DNA of 64,000 bases from Pseudomonas reactans (GTDB lineage Bacteria > Pseudomonadota > Gammaproteobacteria > Pseudomonadales > Pseudomonadaceae), in contig NZ_JACAPG010000008.1 of NCBI RefSeq assembly GCF_013385825.1, positions 353,853 to 417,852 of the forward strand. The letters are read 5' to 3'. Each line of letters begins with the position of its first letter. The first letter of the stretch is position 1. A program made the position numbers and the translations under genes. Shown piece by piece: positions 41,447 through 51,592 of the stretch. Below the pieces are notes generated by a model, which worked only from the letters and a program-made list of their open reading frames with translations, did not search any database and was not told where the DNA came from.

Positions 41447-42487
41447 ATGTTGAGATCCCTGAAGTATTCCGCCCTGGCTTTGGGCTTGATGGGCGCGACA
41501 CAGGCCATGGCAGGCCCGGACCTGACGGTCGTGTCCTTTGGCGGCGCGAACAAGGCTGCCCAGGTCAAGGCCTTCTATGCACCGTGGGAAAGCGCGGGCA
41601 ACGGCAAGATCATCGCTGGCGAGTACAACGGTGAAATGGCCAAGGTCAAAGCCATGGTCGACACCAAGAGCGTGTCCTGGGACCTGGTGGAAGTGGAATC
41701 GCCGGAGCTGTCCCGTGGCTGTGACGAAGACATGTTCGAACCGCTGGACCCGAAACTGTTTGGTAACACTGCGGATTATGTGAAGGGTGCCATCCAGCCC
41801 TGCGGCGTGGGCTTTTTTGTGTGGTCGACGGTGCTGGCCTACAACGCTGACAAGCTGAAGGCATCGCCAGGCGGTTGGAAAGATTTTTGGGACGTGAAGC
41901 AGTTCCCGGGCAAACGCGGCCTGCGCAAAGGTGCCAAGTACACCCTGGAATTTGCGCTGATGGCCGATGGCGTCGCGCCGAAGGACGTCTACAAAGTGCT
42001 GGCCGGCAAAGATGGCCAGGACCGTGCCTTCAAGAAGCTCGACGAACTCAAGCCGTACATCCAATGGTGGGAGGCCGGCGCTCAGCCGCCGCAATACCTC
42101 GCTTCCGGCGACGTGGTGATGAGCTCGGCCTACAACGGCCGCATCGCCGCCGTACAAAAAGAAAGCAACCTGAAAGTGGTGTGGAACGGCGGCATCTACG
42201 ACTTCGACGCGTGGGCGATTCCTAAAGGCCTGGCGAAAGACCGTGCTGAAGCGGCGAAGAAATTCATCGCCTTCTCGGTGCAGCCACAGCAGCAGAAGAC
42301 CTACTCGGAAAACATCGCCTACGGCCCGGCCAACACCCAAGCCGTGCCATTGCTGGCCAAGGACATCCTCAAGGACATGCCAACCACCCCGGAAAACATC
42401 GCCAACCAAGTGCAGATTGACGTGAGCTTCTGGGCGGATAACGGTGAGCAGTTGGAGCAGCGCTTCAACTCGTGGGCTGCCAAGTAA
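41447..42487 (+). CDS. agtB: AgtB, periplasmic substrate-binding protein
   Basis: 346 residues of the PotD-like extracellular binding family. The signal peptide MLRSLKYSALALGLMGATQA ends in AMA. The mature part starts GPDLTVVSFGGANKAAQ and shows the two-lobe pattern with VEVESPELSRGCDEDMF and PALWKDF-like segments. The ATG at 41447 has GGAGAG upstream. A REP hairpin follows the gene, which should protect its mRNA and give more binding protein than permease. Confidence 0.9.
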   Translation: MLRSLKYSALALGLMGATQAMAGPDLTVVSFGGANKAAQVKAFYAPWESAGNGKIIAGEYNGEMAKVKAMVDTKSVSWDLVEVESPELSRGCDEDMFEPLDPKLFGNTADYVKGAIQPCGVGFFVWSTVLAYNADKLKASPGGWKDFWDVKQFPGKRGLRKGAKYTLEFALMADGVAPKDVYKVLAGKDGQDRAFKKLDELKPYIQWWEAGAQPPQYLASGDVVMSSAYNGRIAAVQKESNLKVVWNGGIYDFDAWAIPKGLAKDRAEAAKKFIAFSVQPQQQKTYSENIAYGPANTQAVPLLAKDILKDMPTTPENIANQVQIDVSFWADNGEQLEQRFNSWAAK

Positions 42488-42518
42488 CACCGCATAACCC
42501 TCGGGCGAAACCGGCTCA

Positions 42519-42605
42519 TGTAGGAGCTGGCTTGCCTGCGATGCAGACACCTTGGTGCAACTGATGCACCGAGGCGATGCCATCGCAGGCAAGCCAGCTC
42601 CTACA
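42519..42605. repeat. REP palindrome between agtB and agtC
   Basis: Two perfect 25-base arms (42519-42543 and 42581-42605, beginning TGTAGGAGCTGG) flank a 37-base centre that is itself nearly palindromic (CTTGGTGCA with TGCACCGAG). Same REP family as the element between folK and cca. Inside an operon such hairpins commonly stabilise the upstream mRNA. Confidence 0.9.
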
Positions 42606-42652
42606 GGGACCGTGTTGACCAAGGTCCCAACCGTAGATTTTCGGAGTTTGCC

Positions 42653-43900
42653 ATGGCCATCGCCGTTCCCTCGAACGAGGTCAACAGCCCCACCCTCAAG
42701 CAGCGCCTGGCGCGTGCCGAACGGCTCAATCGCTGGAAGGCCCAGGCCTTGATCGCGCCGCTGGTGCTGTTCTTGCTGCTGGTGTTCCTGGTGCCGATTG
42801 TCGCGTTGCTGTTCAAAAGCGTCGGCAACCCGGAAGTGGTGGGCGGTTTGCCGCGTACCGTGGTGGCGGTGACGGCCTGGGACGGCCGGGGCTTGCCGGG
42901 CGAACCGGTGTACCAGGCCCTCAGTGAGGACTTGGGCGAGGCCCGTCAAAATCAGACCTTGGGAGATCTGTCCAAGCGCTTGAACATGGAACTGGCCGGC
43001 TATCGCAGCCTGCTGACCAAAACTGCGCGGGCGCTGCCGTTCAGTGACGCGCCTGCCTCCTATAAGGAAGCGCTGGAAAGCCTTGATGAACGCTGGGGTG
43101 ACCCGGCGTACTGGCAGGCGATCCGGCGCAATACCAGCAGTCTTACCCCGTTCTATCTGCTGGCGGCCGTCGATCACCGCATCGATGACCTCGGTGAAGT
43201 GGCGCCGGCCACGCCGGACCAGGCGATCTATCTGGATATTTTCGCCCGCACCTTCTGGATGGGCCTGGTGATCACGGCGGTCTGCCTACTGCTTGCCTAT
43301 CCGCTGGCCTACCTGCTGGCCAACCTGCCAGCACGTAAAAGCAATCTGCTGATGATCCTGGTGTTGCTGCCGTTCTGGACCTCGATCCTGGTACGAGTCG
43401 CCGCGTGGATCGTGCTGCTGCAATCCGGCGGCCTGATCAACAGCGCACTGATGGGCATGGGCCTGACCGATAAGCCGCTGGAGCTGGTGTTCAACCGCAC
43501 CGGCGTCTACATCTCCATGGTGCACATCTTGTTGCCGTTCATGATCCTGCCGATCTACAGCGTGATGAAGGGCATCTCGCCCACCTACATGCGCGCGGCA
43601 ATTTCCCTGGGCTGCCACCCATTCACTAGCTTCTGGCGCGTGTATTTCCCACAGACCTACGCCGGTGTCGGTGCTGGCTGCCTGTTGGTGTTCATCCTGG
43701 CGATTGGTTACTACATCACCCCGGCGCTGTTGGGCAGCCCGAACGACCAGATGGTCAGCTACTTCGTGGCGTTCTACACCAACACCAGCATCAACTGGGG
43801 CATGGCCACGGCACTGGGCGGCTTGCTGCTGCTGGCCACGGTGGTGCTGTACCTGATCTATAACCGCCTGGTAGGCGCCAGCCGCCTGCGCCTGAGCTAA
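42653..43900 (+). CDS. agtC: AgtC, ABC transporter permease
   Basis: 415 residues. One membrane helix near residues 35-56 is followed by an unusually long non-membrane stretch (about 57-195), then the usual five helices. The ABC-permease (EAA) loop reads YMRAAISLGCHPFTSFWRVY. The long insert probably lies in the periplasm and may contact AgtB. Ribosome-binding site GGAG lies before the ATG. It is part of agtABCD, nine bases before agtD in effect coupled with it. Confidence 0.9.
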   Translation: MAIAVPSNEVNSPTLKQRLARAERLNRWKAQALIAPLVLFLLLVFLVPIVALLFKSVGNPEVVGGLPRTVVAVTAWDGRGLPGEPVYQALSEDLGEARQNQTLGDLSKRLNMELAGYRSLLTKTARALPFSDAPASYKEALESLDERWGDPAYWQAIRRNTSSLTPFYLLAAVDHRIDDLGEVAPATPDQAIYLDIFARTFWMGLVITAVCLLLAYPLAYLLANLPARKSNLLMILVLLPFWTSILVRVAAWIVLLQSGGLINSALMGMGLTDKPLELVFNRTGVYISMVHILLPFMILPIYSVMKGISPTYMRAAISLGCHPFTSFWRVYFPQTYAGVGAGCLLVFILAIGYYITPALLGSPNDQMVSYFVAFYTNTSINWGMATALGGLLLLATVVLYLIYNRLVGASRLRLS

Positions 43901-43912
43901 GGAGACCTTGTG

Positions 43913-44737
43913 ATGCTGAGCCCTTATATGTCGCCCGTTGAGCGGGTGTGGTTCTACAGCTTGCGGATCCTCTGCGGCTTGATCCTGTTGTTTTTGATTC
44001 TGCCGGTGCTGGTGATCATCCCGCTGTCGTTCAACAGCGGCAGTTTCCTGGTGTACCCGCTGCAAGGCTTTTCGCTGCATTGGTATCAGGACTTCTTCGC
44101 CTCCGCCGAGTGGATGCGGGCGCTGAAGAACAGCATTATCGTTGCCCCTGCGGCCACGGTGCTGGCGATGGTATTCGGCACCCTGGCGGCCATCGGCCTG
44201 ACCCGTGGGAATTTCCCCGGCAAGGCGTTGGTCATGGCGTTGGTGATTTCACCGATGGTGGTGCCGGTGGTGATCATTGGCGTGGCGAGTTATCTGTTCT
44301 TTGCACCGCTGGGGCTGGGCAATAGCTTTTTCTCGCTGATCGTGGTGCATGCGGTGCTGGGTGTGCCGTTTGTGATCATCACCGTGTCGGCCACATTGCA
44401 GGGCTTCAATCACAATCTGGTGCGGGCTGCGGCCAGTCTTGGGGCTTCGCCATTGACCGCATTCCGCCGAGTGACCTTGCCGTTGATCGCGCCAGGGGTG
44501 ATTTCCGGGGCGCTGTTTGCTTTCTCCACTTCGTTTGATGAGGTGGTAGTAACGCTGTTTCTCGCCGGCCCCGAACAAGCGACCCTGCCACGCCAGATGT
44601 TCAGCGGCATCCGCGAAAACCTCAGCCCGACGATTGCGGCCGCGGCAACCCTGCTGATTGCGTTCTCGGTGTTGCTGTTGCTGACCCTGGAATGGCTGCG
44701 CGGCCGTAGCGAGAAACTGCGTACCGCGCAGGTGTAA
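43913..44737 (+). CDS. agtD: AgtD, ABC transporter permease
   Basis: 274 residues, six membrane helices, PotC-like. The EAA loop reads LVRAAASLGASPLTAFRRVT. A GTG at 43910 and this ATG at 43913 are adjacent; the ATG has the better spacing to AGGAG (eight bases). It forms the heterodimeric membrane part with AgtC. After the gene lies a weak inverted repeat (44741-44759), so some transcripts may stop or run on into the dehydrogenase gene. Confidence 0.9.
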   Translation: MLSPYMSPVERVWFYSLRILCGLILLFLILPVLVIIPLSFNSGSFLVYPLQGFSLHWYQDFFASAEWMRALKNSIIVAPAATVLAMVFGTLAAIGLTRGNFPGKALVMALVISPMVVPVVIIGVASYLFFAPLGLGNSFFSLIVVHAVLGVPFVIITVSATLQGFNHNLVRAAASLGASPLTAFRRVTLPLIAPGVISGALFAFSTSFDEVVVTLFLAGPEQATLPRQMFSGIRENLSPTIAAAATLLIAFSVLLLLTLEWLRGRSEKLRTAQV

Positions 44738-44822
44738 CGACCATTCGCCCGATGAATGGCTGACAACACGCCATAGGGAGCTACTCTTGTGCCAGCCCAT
44801 TTCCGAATAAGAGGCCGCGCAC

Positions 44823-45971
44823 ATGAGTACTTCCTCATTCAAGATCGCCCACAAACTGCTGACCGGCGCTGGCGCCATCGAACAACTCGCCGCTGAGCTC
44901 ACCCGTCTGGATGTGGACAACCCGCTGATCGTCACCGACGCGGCACTGGTCAAGTCCGGCACTGTGGCGCTGGCACTTGAGCATCTGGGTGACCGCACCT
45001 ACGAGATTTTCGACCGCGTCATGCCCGACCCGGAAATTGCCATCGTCGAAGACTGCATGCGCGTCTACCGCGAGGGCGGGCACGACGGCCTGATCGGTGT
45101 GGGTGGCGGCAGCGCCATCGACATTGCGAAAAGTGTTGCGGCGTATGCCGGCTACCACGGCGCGTTGGCGGATTTGTTCGGCGTCGACCAGGTGCCACGC
45201 AAGGGCCCGCCGCTGATCGCTATCCCCACCACCGCCGGCACCGGCTCGGAGGTGACCAATGTGGCGATTCTCTCCGACAAGGCCGCGCAACTGAAAAAGG
45301 GCATTGTCAGCGATTATCTGTTGCCGGACGTAGCGCTGATCAGCCCGCAAATGACCCTGACCTGTCCGCGTAGCGTCACCGCCGCCAGTGGCGTGGACGC
45401 GCTGGTGCACGCCATCGAATCCTACCTATCGCTGAACGCCTCGCCGATCACCGACGCACTGGCCATCGGCGCCATCAAGCTGATCGCCAGTGCATTGCCC
45501 AAGGCCTACGCCAACCCTGCCAATCTGCAGGCCCGCGACGACATGGCCACCGCCAGCCTGATGGCCGGCATGGCGTTCGGCAATGCCGGAGTCGGCGCGG
45601 TGCACGCGTTGGCGTATCCGTTGGGTGGGCGTTTTAATATCGCCCATGGCGTGAGCAATGCACTGTTGCTGCCCTATGTGATGCACTGGAACAAGCTGGC
45701 CTGCGTGGAGCGCATGCAGGAGATTGCCCAGGCCATGGGCGTGAATATCACCGGCTTGAGCGTCAACGATGCCGCCGACCAGGCCGTTGAGGCGATGACA
45801 CGACTGTGCGCCGCTGTGGAGATCCCGGCAGGGCTGCACAGTTTTGGGGTTCCCGAAGATGCAATCCCCGCCATGGCCGTTGAAGCAGCGGGGATTGAGC
45901 GGCTGATGCGCAACAATCCGCGCAAGCTCAGCGCGTCCGATATCGAGAAAATCTACCGGGCCGCTTACTAA
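44823..45971 (+). CDS. iron-containing (group III) alcohol dehydrogenase
   Basis: 382 residues. The NAD(P)-binding GGGSAIDIAKS, the IPTTAGTGSEVT motif and metal ligands in GVDALVHAIESYL and in the HALAYPLGG...IAHG region are intact. The substrate is not clear. Relatives oxidise or reduce small alcohols, 1,2-propanediol or 4-hydroxybutyrate. Because it follows agtABCD, a role with semialdehydes from GABA or 5-aminovalerate is possible but is inference from position. Confidence 0.88.
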   Translation: MSTSSFKIAHKLLTGAGAIEQLAAELTRLDVDNPLIVTDAALVKSGTVALALEHLGDRTYEIFDRVMPDPEIAIVEDCMRVYREGGHDGLIGVGGGSAIDIAKSVAAYAGYHGALADLFGVDQVPRKGPPLIAIPTTAGTGSEVTNVAILSDKAAQLKKGIVSDYLLPDVALISPQMTLTCPRSVTAASGVDALVHAIESYLSLNASPITDALAIGAIKLIASALPKAYANPANLQARDDMATASLMAGMAFGNAGVGAVHALAYPLGGRFNIAHGVSNALLLPYVMHWNKLACVERMQEIAQAMGVNITGLSVNDAADQAVEAMTRLCAAVEIPAGLHSFGVPEDAIPAMAVEAAGIERLMRNNPRKLSASDIEKIYRAAY

Positions 45972-46054
45972 CCGTTGAGTTAGGTCACGGTGCGCGCGGC
46001 AAAGCATGAGGTATACAATGCGCGCCATCGTGATTTAGCTCAAAAAGGTGCGTC

Positions 46055-46729
46055 ATGCAGCCCTTCGTTATTGCTCCATCGATTCTCTCCGCCGACTTCG
46101 CCCGCCTGGGTGAGGAAGTGGACAAGGTATTGGCCGCCGGTGCCGACTTCGTGCACTTCGACGTCATGGACAACCACTACGTGCCCAACCTGACCATCGG
46201 CCCGATGGTCTGCGCCGCGCTGCGCAAGTACGGCATCACTGCGCCGATCGATGCACACCTGATGGTCAGCCCGGTGGACCGCATCATCGGCGACTTCGTC
46301 GACGCCGGCGCCACCTACATCACCTTCCACCCGGAAGCCTCGCTGCACGTCGACCGCACCCTGCAACTGATCCACGAAGGCGGTTGCAAGGCGGGCCTGG
46401 TGTTCAACCCGGCCACTCCGCTGAGTGTGCTTGAGTACGTGATGGACAAGGTCGACATGATCCTGTTGATGAGCGTCAACCCAGGCTTCGGCGGCCAGAA
46501 GTTCATCCCCGGCACGCTGAACAAGCTGCGTGAAGCCCGTGCGCTGATCGATGCCTCCGGTCGCGATATCCGCCTGGAAATCGACGGTGGGGTCAACGTC
46601 AACAATATCCGTGAAATCGCCGCCGCTGGCGCCGACACCTTTGTGGCCGGCTCGGCGATCTTCAACGCGCCGGACTACCAGGAAGTCATCGACAAGATGC
46701 GTGCCGAGCTGGCGCTGGCGCGTCCATGA
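46055..46729 (+). CDS. rpe: ribulose-phosphate 3-epimerase
   Basis: Interconverts ribulose-5-phosphate and xylulose-5-phosphate in the pentose phosphate pathway. 224 residues, TIM barrel with [16 protein letters not shown], the metal-binding [19 protein letters not shown] and the phosphate-binding SVNPGFGGQ motifs. Start ATG at 46055. It overlaps gph by four bases; rpe-gph-trpE is a conserved Pseudomonas order. Confidence 0.97.
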   Translation: MQPFVIAPSILSADFARLGEEVDKVLAAGADFVHFDVMDNHYVPNLTIGPMVCAALRKYGITAPIDAHLMVSPVDRIIGDFVDAGATYITFHPEASLHVDRTLQLIHEGGCKAGLVFNPATPLSVLEYVMDKVDMILLMSVNPGFGGQKFIPGTLNKLREARALIDASGRDIRLEIDGGVNVNNIREIAAAGADTFVAGSAIFNAPDYQEVIDKMRAELALARP

Positions 46730-47544
46730 GCGGCTTTGAGCAGCTGTTCCCCGGCAAATTGCCACGGCTGGTGATGTTCGATCTGGACGGCACTTTGATC
46801 GACTCGGTGCCCGACCTGGCGGCGGCGGTGGACGACATGCTGCTCAAGCTGGGGCGCAAGCCGGCCGGGATCGAGTCGGTGCGCGAATGGGTCGGTAACG
46901 GCGTGCAGATGCTGGTGCGCCGGGCCTTGGCCAACAACATCGATGCTGAAGGTGTCGATGACGTCGAGGCCGAGCACGCCCTGGAACTGTTCAACGCTGC
47001 CTATGAAGACGGCCATGAACTGACCGTGGTTTACCCCGGCGTGCGTGACACCCTCAAGTGGCTGAGCAAGCAGGGCGTGGAAATGGCCCTGATCACCAAC
47101 AAACCGGAGCGCTTCGTCGCGCCATTGTTGGACCAGATGAAAATCGGCCGGTATTTCCGCTGGATCATCGGTGGCGATACCCTACCGCAGAAAAAACCCG
47201 ACCCGGCGGCGCTGTTTTTCGTGATGAAAATGGCCAATATCCCGGCCTCGCAGTCGTTGTTTGTCGGCGATTCACGCAGTGATGTGCTGGCGGCAAAGGC
47301 CGCGGGCGTGCAGTGCGTGGCCCTCAGTTACGGCTATAACCACGGTCGGCCGATCGCCGAAGAGTCGCCTTCATTGGTCATTGATGACCTTCGCCTGTTA
47401 ATCCCCGGTTGCTTGGGAGCTGGCGCTGAGATAACGTTGCCCGATACCGATCCGTCCCCTTCTGGAAATTCCATCGTGGTGGTCACTCGCAAACTCTGGA
47501 TGAAAGTCATCAAGGCCCTGGCCCGCTGGCGTTGGCGCGCCTGA
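46726..47544 (+). CDS. gph: phosphoglycolate phosphatase Gph with C-terminal extension holding the trp leader
   Basis: HAD-family phosphatase that removes 2-phosphoglycolate. 272 residues. [28 protein letters not shown] and [15 protein letters not shown] are the catalytic motifs. The HAD core ends near residue 227; the last 45 residues are an extension without known function that ends [14 protein letters not shown]. That end has two close Trp codons followed by a hairpin before trpE, so it looks like the trp leader peptide read in the gph frame. Confidence 0.93.
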   Translation: MSGFEQLFPGKLPRLVMFDLDGTLIDSVPDLAAAVDDMLLKLGRKPAGIESVREWVGNGVQMLVRRALANNIDAEGVDDVEAEHALELFNAAYEDGHELTVVYPGVRDTLKWLSKQGVEMALITNKPERFVAPLLDQMKIGRYFRWIIGGDTLPQKKPDPAALFFVMKMANIPASQSLFVGDSRSDVLAAKAAGVQCVALSYGYNHGRPIAEESPSLVIDDLRLLIPGCLGAGAEITLPDTDPSPSGNSIVVVTRKLWMKVIKALARWRWRA

Positions 47545-47574
47545 CTGATCCTGGCCGCACTCTGCGGCGCGTTT
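47500..47574 (+). promoter_or_regulatory. candidate trpE attenuator: leader peptide nested in gph plus hairpin
   Basis: ATG at 47500 in the gph frame encodes [14 protein letters not shown], stop at 47542-47544, with Trp codons at 47527 and 47533. A hairpin with arms GCCGCA (47554-47559) and TGCGGC (47563-47568) follows, then GCGTTT. CGCGCC (47536-47541) can pair with GGCGCG (47566-47571) as an alternative that excludes it. Attenuation of trpE is known in P. putida. The T run is short and no strong ribosome-binding site precedes 47500, so ribosomes translating gph may serve as the sensor. Confidence 0.55.
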
Positions 47575-47614
47575 GCATACCTGACTGTTAGACCCTCAAG
47601 CCACGAGGCATATC

Positions 47615-49096
47615 ATGACCCGCGAAGAATTCCTGCGTTTGGCCGCTGCCGGCTATAACCGCATCCCCCTGGCCTGCGAAACCTTGGCCGACTTCGACAC
47701 GCCGCTGTCGATCTACCTGAAATTGGCCGACGAGCCCAATTCCTACCTGCTCGAGTCCGTACAGGGCGGCGAGAAGTGGGGGCGTTACTCGATCATCGGC
47801 CTGCCGTGCCGTACGGTGCTGCGGGTTCACGACCATCATGTGAGCATTACCCATGATGGCGTCGAGATCGAAAGCCATGACGTAGAAGACCCGCTGGCGT
47901 TCGTCGAAGCGTTCAAGGCGCGCTACAACGTGCCGACCATTGCTGGCCTGCCGCGCTTCAACGGTGGCCTGGTGGGTTACTTCGGTTATGACTGCGTGCG
48001 TTATGTAGAAAAACGCTTGGGCAAATGCCCGAACCCGGATCCGCTGGGCGTGCCGGACATTCTGCTGATGGTTTCCGATGCCGTGGTGGTGTTCGACAAC
48101 CTCGCCGGCAAGATGCACGCGATTGTGCTCGCCGACCCATCCCAGGCCGACGCGTTCGAACAAGGCCGCGCCAGCCTCGAAGCCCTGCTGGAAAAACTGC
48201 GCCAGCCGATCACCCCCCGTCGCGGCCTGGACCTCAGCCGTCCGCCGGCGGCCGATCCGATCTTTCGTTCAAGCTTTACCCAGGATGACTACGAGCGCGC
48301 CGTCGATACCATCAAGGAATACATCCTCGCCGGTGACTGCATGCAGGTGGTGCCGTCGCAGCGTATGTCCATCGACTTCAAGGCCGCGCCGATCGATCTG
48401 TACCGCGCGCTGCGTTGCTTCAACCCCACGCCGTACATGTATTTCTTCAACTTTGGCGACTTCCACGTGGTGGGCAGTTCGCCGGAAGTGCTGGTGCGTG
48501 TCGAAGACAACCTGATCACCGTGCGCCCGATTGCCGGCACTCGCCCACGCGGTGCGACCGAAGAAGCTGACCTGGCGCTGGAAGAAGACCTGTTGAGCGA
48601 CGACAAGGAAATCGCCGAGCACTTGATGCTTATCGACCTGGGTCGCAACGATACCGGGCGCGTCTCGGAAATTGGCTCGGTGAAACTCACCGAGAAGATG
48701 GTGATCGAGCGTTATTCGAATGTGATGCACATTGTGTCCAACGTCACCGGCGAGCTTAAAGCCGGCCTGACGGCGATGGATGCACTGCGCGCGATTCTGC
48801 CGGCGGGCACCTTGTCGGGTGCGCCGAAGATCCGCGCGATGGAAATCATCGACGAACTGGAGCCGGTCAAGCGTGGTGTCTACGGCGGCGCCGTGGGTTA
48901 CTTCGCCTGGAACGGCAACATGGACACGGCCATTGCGATCCGCACGGCCGTGATCAAGGACGGGGAACTGCACGTGCAGGCCGGTGGCGGGATCGTCGCC
49001 GACTCGGTGCCGGCCCTCGAATGGGAAGAAACCCTGAACAAGCGCCGCGCGATGTTCCGCGCCGTTGCGCTGGCTGAACAGACCCCCAATTCCTGA
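47615..49096 (+). CDS. trpE: anthranilate synthase component I
   Basis: Makes anthranilate from chorismate and ammonia, first step of tryptophan synthesis. 493 residues. The Trp feedback-site [15 protein letters not shown] and the C-terminal chorismate-binding core ([47 protein letters not shown]) are present. trpG starts 10 bases after its stop, so the two subunits are made together here. Confidence 0.98.
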   Translation: MTREEFLRLAAAGYNRIPLACETLADFDTPLSIYLKLADEPNSYLLESVQGGEKWGRYSIIGLPCRTVLRVHDHHVSITHDGVEIESHDVEDPLAFVEAFKARYNVPTIAGLPRFNGGLVGYFGYDCVRYVEKRLGKCPNPDPLGVPDILLMVSDAVVVFDNLAGKMHAIVLADPSQADAFEQGRASLEALLEKLRQPITPRRGLDLSRPPAADPIFRSSFTQDDYERAVDTIKEYILAGDCMQVVPSQRMSIDFKAAPIDLYRALRCFNPTPYMYFFNFGDFHVVGSSPEVLVRVEDNLITVRPIAGTRPRGATEEADLALEEDLLSDDKEIAEHLMLIDLGRNDTGRVSEIGSVKLTEKMVIERYSNVMHIVSNVTGELKAGLTAMDALRAILPAGTLSGAPKIRAMEIIDELEPVKRGVYGGAVGYFAWNGNMDTAIAIRTAVIKDGELHVQAGGGIVADSVPALEWEETLNKRRAMFRAVALAEQTPNS

Positions 49097-49106
49097 GGTT
49101 TCCCCC

Positions 49107-49700
49107 ATGTTGCTGATGATTGATAACTACGACTCCTTTACCTACAACGTTGTGCAGTACCTGGGCGAGCTGGGTGCCGAGGTCAAGGTGGTGCGCAACG
49201 ATGAGCTGACCGTGGCCGAGATTGCTGCCCTGAACCCGGAGCGCATCGTGGTTTCGCCAGGCCCGTGCACGCCGAGCGAGGCGGGCATCTCCCTGGAGGC
49301 GATCCAGTATTTCGCCGGCAAGTTGCCGATCCTGGGCGTGTGCCTGGGCCATCAGTCCATCGGCCAGGCCTTTGGCGGTGACGTGGTGCGCGCGCGCCAG
49401 GTGATGCACGGCAAGACCAGCCCGGTGTTCCATAATGATGTGGGCGTGTTTCACGGGTTGAACCTGCCGGTGACGGTAACTCGCTATCACTCGCTGGTGG
49501 TCAAGCGCGAAACCCTGCCGGAATGCCTGGAGCTGACCGCCTGGACCCAACTTGAAGACGGCTCGGTCGATGAAATCATGGGCTTGCGCCACAAGACACT
49601 GAATGTCGAAGGGGTGCAATTCCACCCTGAGTCGATCCTGACCGAGCAGGGCTACGAGCTGTTCGCCAACTTTCTCAAGCAGAGCGGCGGCACGCGCTAA
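49107..49700 (+). CDS. trpG: anthranilate synthase component II (glutamine amidotransferase)
   Basis: Supplies ammonia to TrpE from glutamine. 197 residues. [20 protein letters not shown], the nucleophile in [15 protein letters not shown] and the His-Glu pair in [10 protein letters not shown] form the amidotransferase triad. The ATG at 49107 has GAGG upstream. A close relative, PabA, is possible from sequence alone, but the operon makes TrpG the clear choice. Confidence 0.97.
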   Translation: MLLMIDNYDSFTYNVVQYLGELGAEVKVVRNDELTVAEIAALNPERIVVSPGPCTPSEAGISLEAIQYFAGKLPILGVCLGHQSIGQAFGGDVVRARQVMHGKTSPVFHNDVGVFHGLNLPVTVTRYHSLVVKRETLPECLELTAWTQLEDGSVDEIMGLRHKTLNVEGVQFHPESILTEQGYELFANFLKQSGGTR

Positions 49701-49709
49701 GGACTTTCC

Positions 49710-50759
49710 ATGGATATCAAGACTGCCCTGAGCCGTATCGTCGGCCACCTGGACCTGAGCACCGCTGAAATGAGCGATGTGATGCGCGAAATCATGACCG
49801 GTCAATGCACCGACGCGCAGATTGGCGCGTTCATGATGGCTATGCGCATGAAGAGCGAAAGCATCGACGAGATTGTCGGCGCCGTGTCGGTGATGCGCGA
49901 GCTGGCGGACAAAGTCGAACTCAAGACTCTCGACGGCGTAGTGGATGTGGTCGGCACCGGCGGTGACGGCGCGAACATCTTCAACGTGTCGACGGCTTCT
50001 TCGTTTGTGGTCGCGGCGGCGGGTTGCACCGTGGCCAAGCACGGTAACCGCGCAGTGTCCGGCAAGAGCGGCAGCGCCGACCTGCTGGAGGCGGCCGGGA
50101 TCTACCTGAACCTGACGCCGGTACAAGTGGCGCGCTGCATCGACAGCGTCGGCATCGGCTTCATGTTTGCCCAATCCCATCATGGTGCGATGAAGCACGC
50201 CGCTGGCCCGCGCAAGGACCTCGGCCTGCGCACCTTGTTCAACATGCTCGGCCCGCTTACGAATCCGGCCGGTGTGAAGCATCAGGTGGTCGGTGTGTTC
50301 AGCCAGGCGCTATGCCGGCCATTGGCCGAAGTACTGCAACGCCTGGGCAGCAAGCATGTGTTGGTGGTGCATTCCAAGGACGGCCTGGACGAGTTCAGCC
50401 TGGCGGCGCCGACTTTCGTGGCAGAGCTGAAAAATGACCAGGTCACCGAGTATTGGGTCGAGCCGGAAGACCTGGGCATGAAGAGCCAGAGCCTGCACGG
50501 CCTGGCGGTGGAAAGCCCGGCGGCCTCCCTGGAGTTGATTCGCGATGCCCTGGGGCGTCGCAAGACCGAGAACGGTCAAAAAGCTGCCGAGATGATAGTG
50601 TTGAATGCGGGTGCTGCGCTGTATGCGGCGGACCACGCCTACAGTCTTAAAGAAGGTGTCGCCTTGGCCCACGATGCGCTGCACACCGGTCTGGCTCGCG
50701 AGAAGCTCGAAGAGCTGGGAGCATTCACCGCGGTATTCAAGATGGAGAATGAAGGATGA
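49710..50759 (+). CDS. trpD: anthranilate phosphoribosyltransferase
   Basis: Joins anthranilate to PRPP. 349 residues. The PRPP-binding [34 protein letters not shown] and the later [19 protein letters not shown] motifs are intact. It starts nine bases after trpG and overlaps trpC by four bases. Confidence 0.98.
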   Translation: MDIKTALSRIVGHLDLSTAEMSDVMREIMTGQCTDAQIGAFMMAMRMKSESIDEIVGAVSVMRELADKVELKTLDGVVDVVGTGGDGANIFNVSTASSFVVAAAGCTVAKHGNRAVSGKSGSADLLEAAGIYLNLTPVQVARCIDSVGIGFMFAQSHHGAMKHAAGPRKDLGLRTLFNMLGPLTNPAGVKHQVVGVFSQALCRPLAEVLQRLGSKHVLVVHSKDGLDEFSLAAPTFVAELKNDQVTEYWVEPEDLGMKSQSLHGLAVESPAASLELIRDALGRRKTENGQKAAEMIVLNAGAALYAADHAYSLKEGVALAHDALHTGLAREKLEELGAFTAVFKMENEG

Positions 50760-51592
50760 GTGTGCCGACCGTTCTGGAAAAGATCCTGGCCCGCAAGGCT
50801 GAAGAAGTGGCTGAGCGCCGTGCCCGCGTGAGCCTGGACGAGTTGGAAGCCCAGGCGAAGATCGCCGATGCGCCGCGTGGCTTTGCCAATGCGCTGATCG
50901 CCCAGGCCAAGCTCAAGCAGCCCGCCGTCATTGCTGAAATCAAGAAAGCTTCGCCGAGCAAGGGCGTGATTCGTGAGATCTTCATTCCTGAAGAGATTGC
51001 CAAGAGCTATGAGAAGGGCGGGGCGACCTGCCTGTCCGTACTGACCGATATCGACTACTTCCAGGGTTCCGACCTGTTCCTGCAGCAGGCCCGCGCCGCG
51101 TGCAAGTTACCGGTGATCCGCAAGGATTTCATGGTCGACCCGTATCAGATTGTCGAAGCCCGTGCCTTGGGCGCCGACTGTGTGCTGCTGATCGTCTCCG
51201 CCCTGGATGACGTGAAGATGGCCGAGCTGGCGGCCGTGGCCAAAAGCGTTGGGCTGGATGTGCTGGTGGAAGTGCACGACGGTGACGAACTGGAACGCGC
51301 CCTGAAAACCCTCGACACACCGCTGGTAGGGGTCAACAACCGTAACCTGCACACCTTTGAAGTCAGCCTGGAAAACACCCTCGACCTGCTGCCGCGCATC
51401 CCGCGCGACCGTTTGGTGATTACCGAGAGTGGCATCGTCAACCGTGCCGATGTGGAGCTGATGGAGATCAGTGGCGTGTATTCGTTCCTGGTGGGCGAGA
51501 CTTTCATGCGTGCCGAGAACCCGGGAGCTGAGTTGCAGCGCCTGTTCTTCCCGGAGCGTGGTGTGGCGGTCAGCGGTTCGACACTGGATTGA
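50756..51592 (+). CDS. trpC: indole-3-glycerol-phosphate synthase
   Basis: Closes the indole ring from CdRP. 278 residues, TIM barrel with [29 protein letters not shown] and TESGIV motifs. Monofunctional: no TrpF domain is fused, as usual in Pseudomonas, where trpF lies elsewhere. Its TGA stop overlaps the ATG of the next gene by one base. Confidence 0.98.
   Translation: MSVPTVLEKILARKAEEVAERRARVSLDELEAQAKIADAPRGFANALIAQAKLKQPAVIAEIKKASPSKGVIREIFIPEEIAKSYEKGGATCLSVLTDIDYFQGSDLFLQQARAACKLPVIRKDFMVDPYQIVEARALGADCVLLIVSALDDVKMAELAAVAKSVGLDVLVEVHDGDELERALKTLDTPLVGVNNRNLHTFEVSLENTLDLLPRIPRDRLVITESGIVNRADVELMEISGVYSFLVGETFMRAENPGAELQRLFFPERGVAVSGSTLD

Noticed and set aside
41417..43177. Open frame of 586 codons opposite agtB and agtC
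   Set aside because: It crosses a REP element and the gene boundary, which a real gene would not do here; it is antisense shadow.
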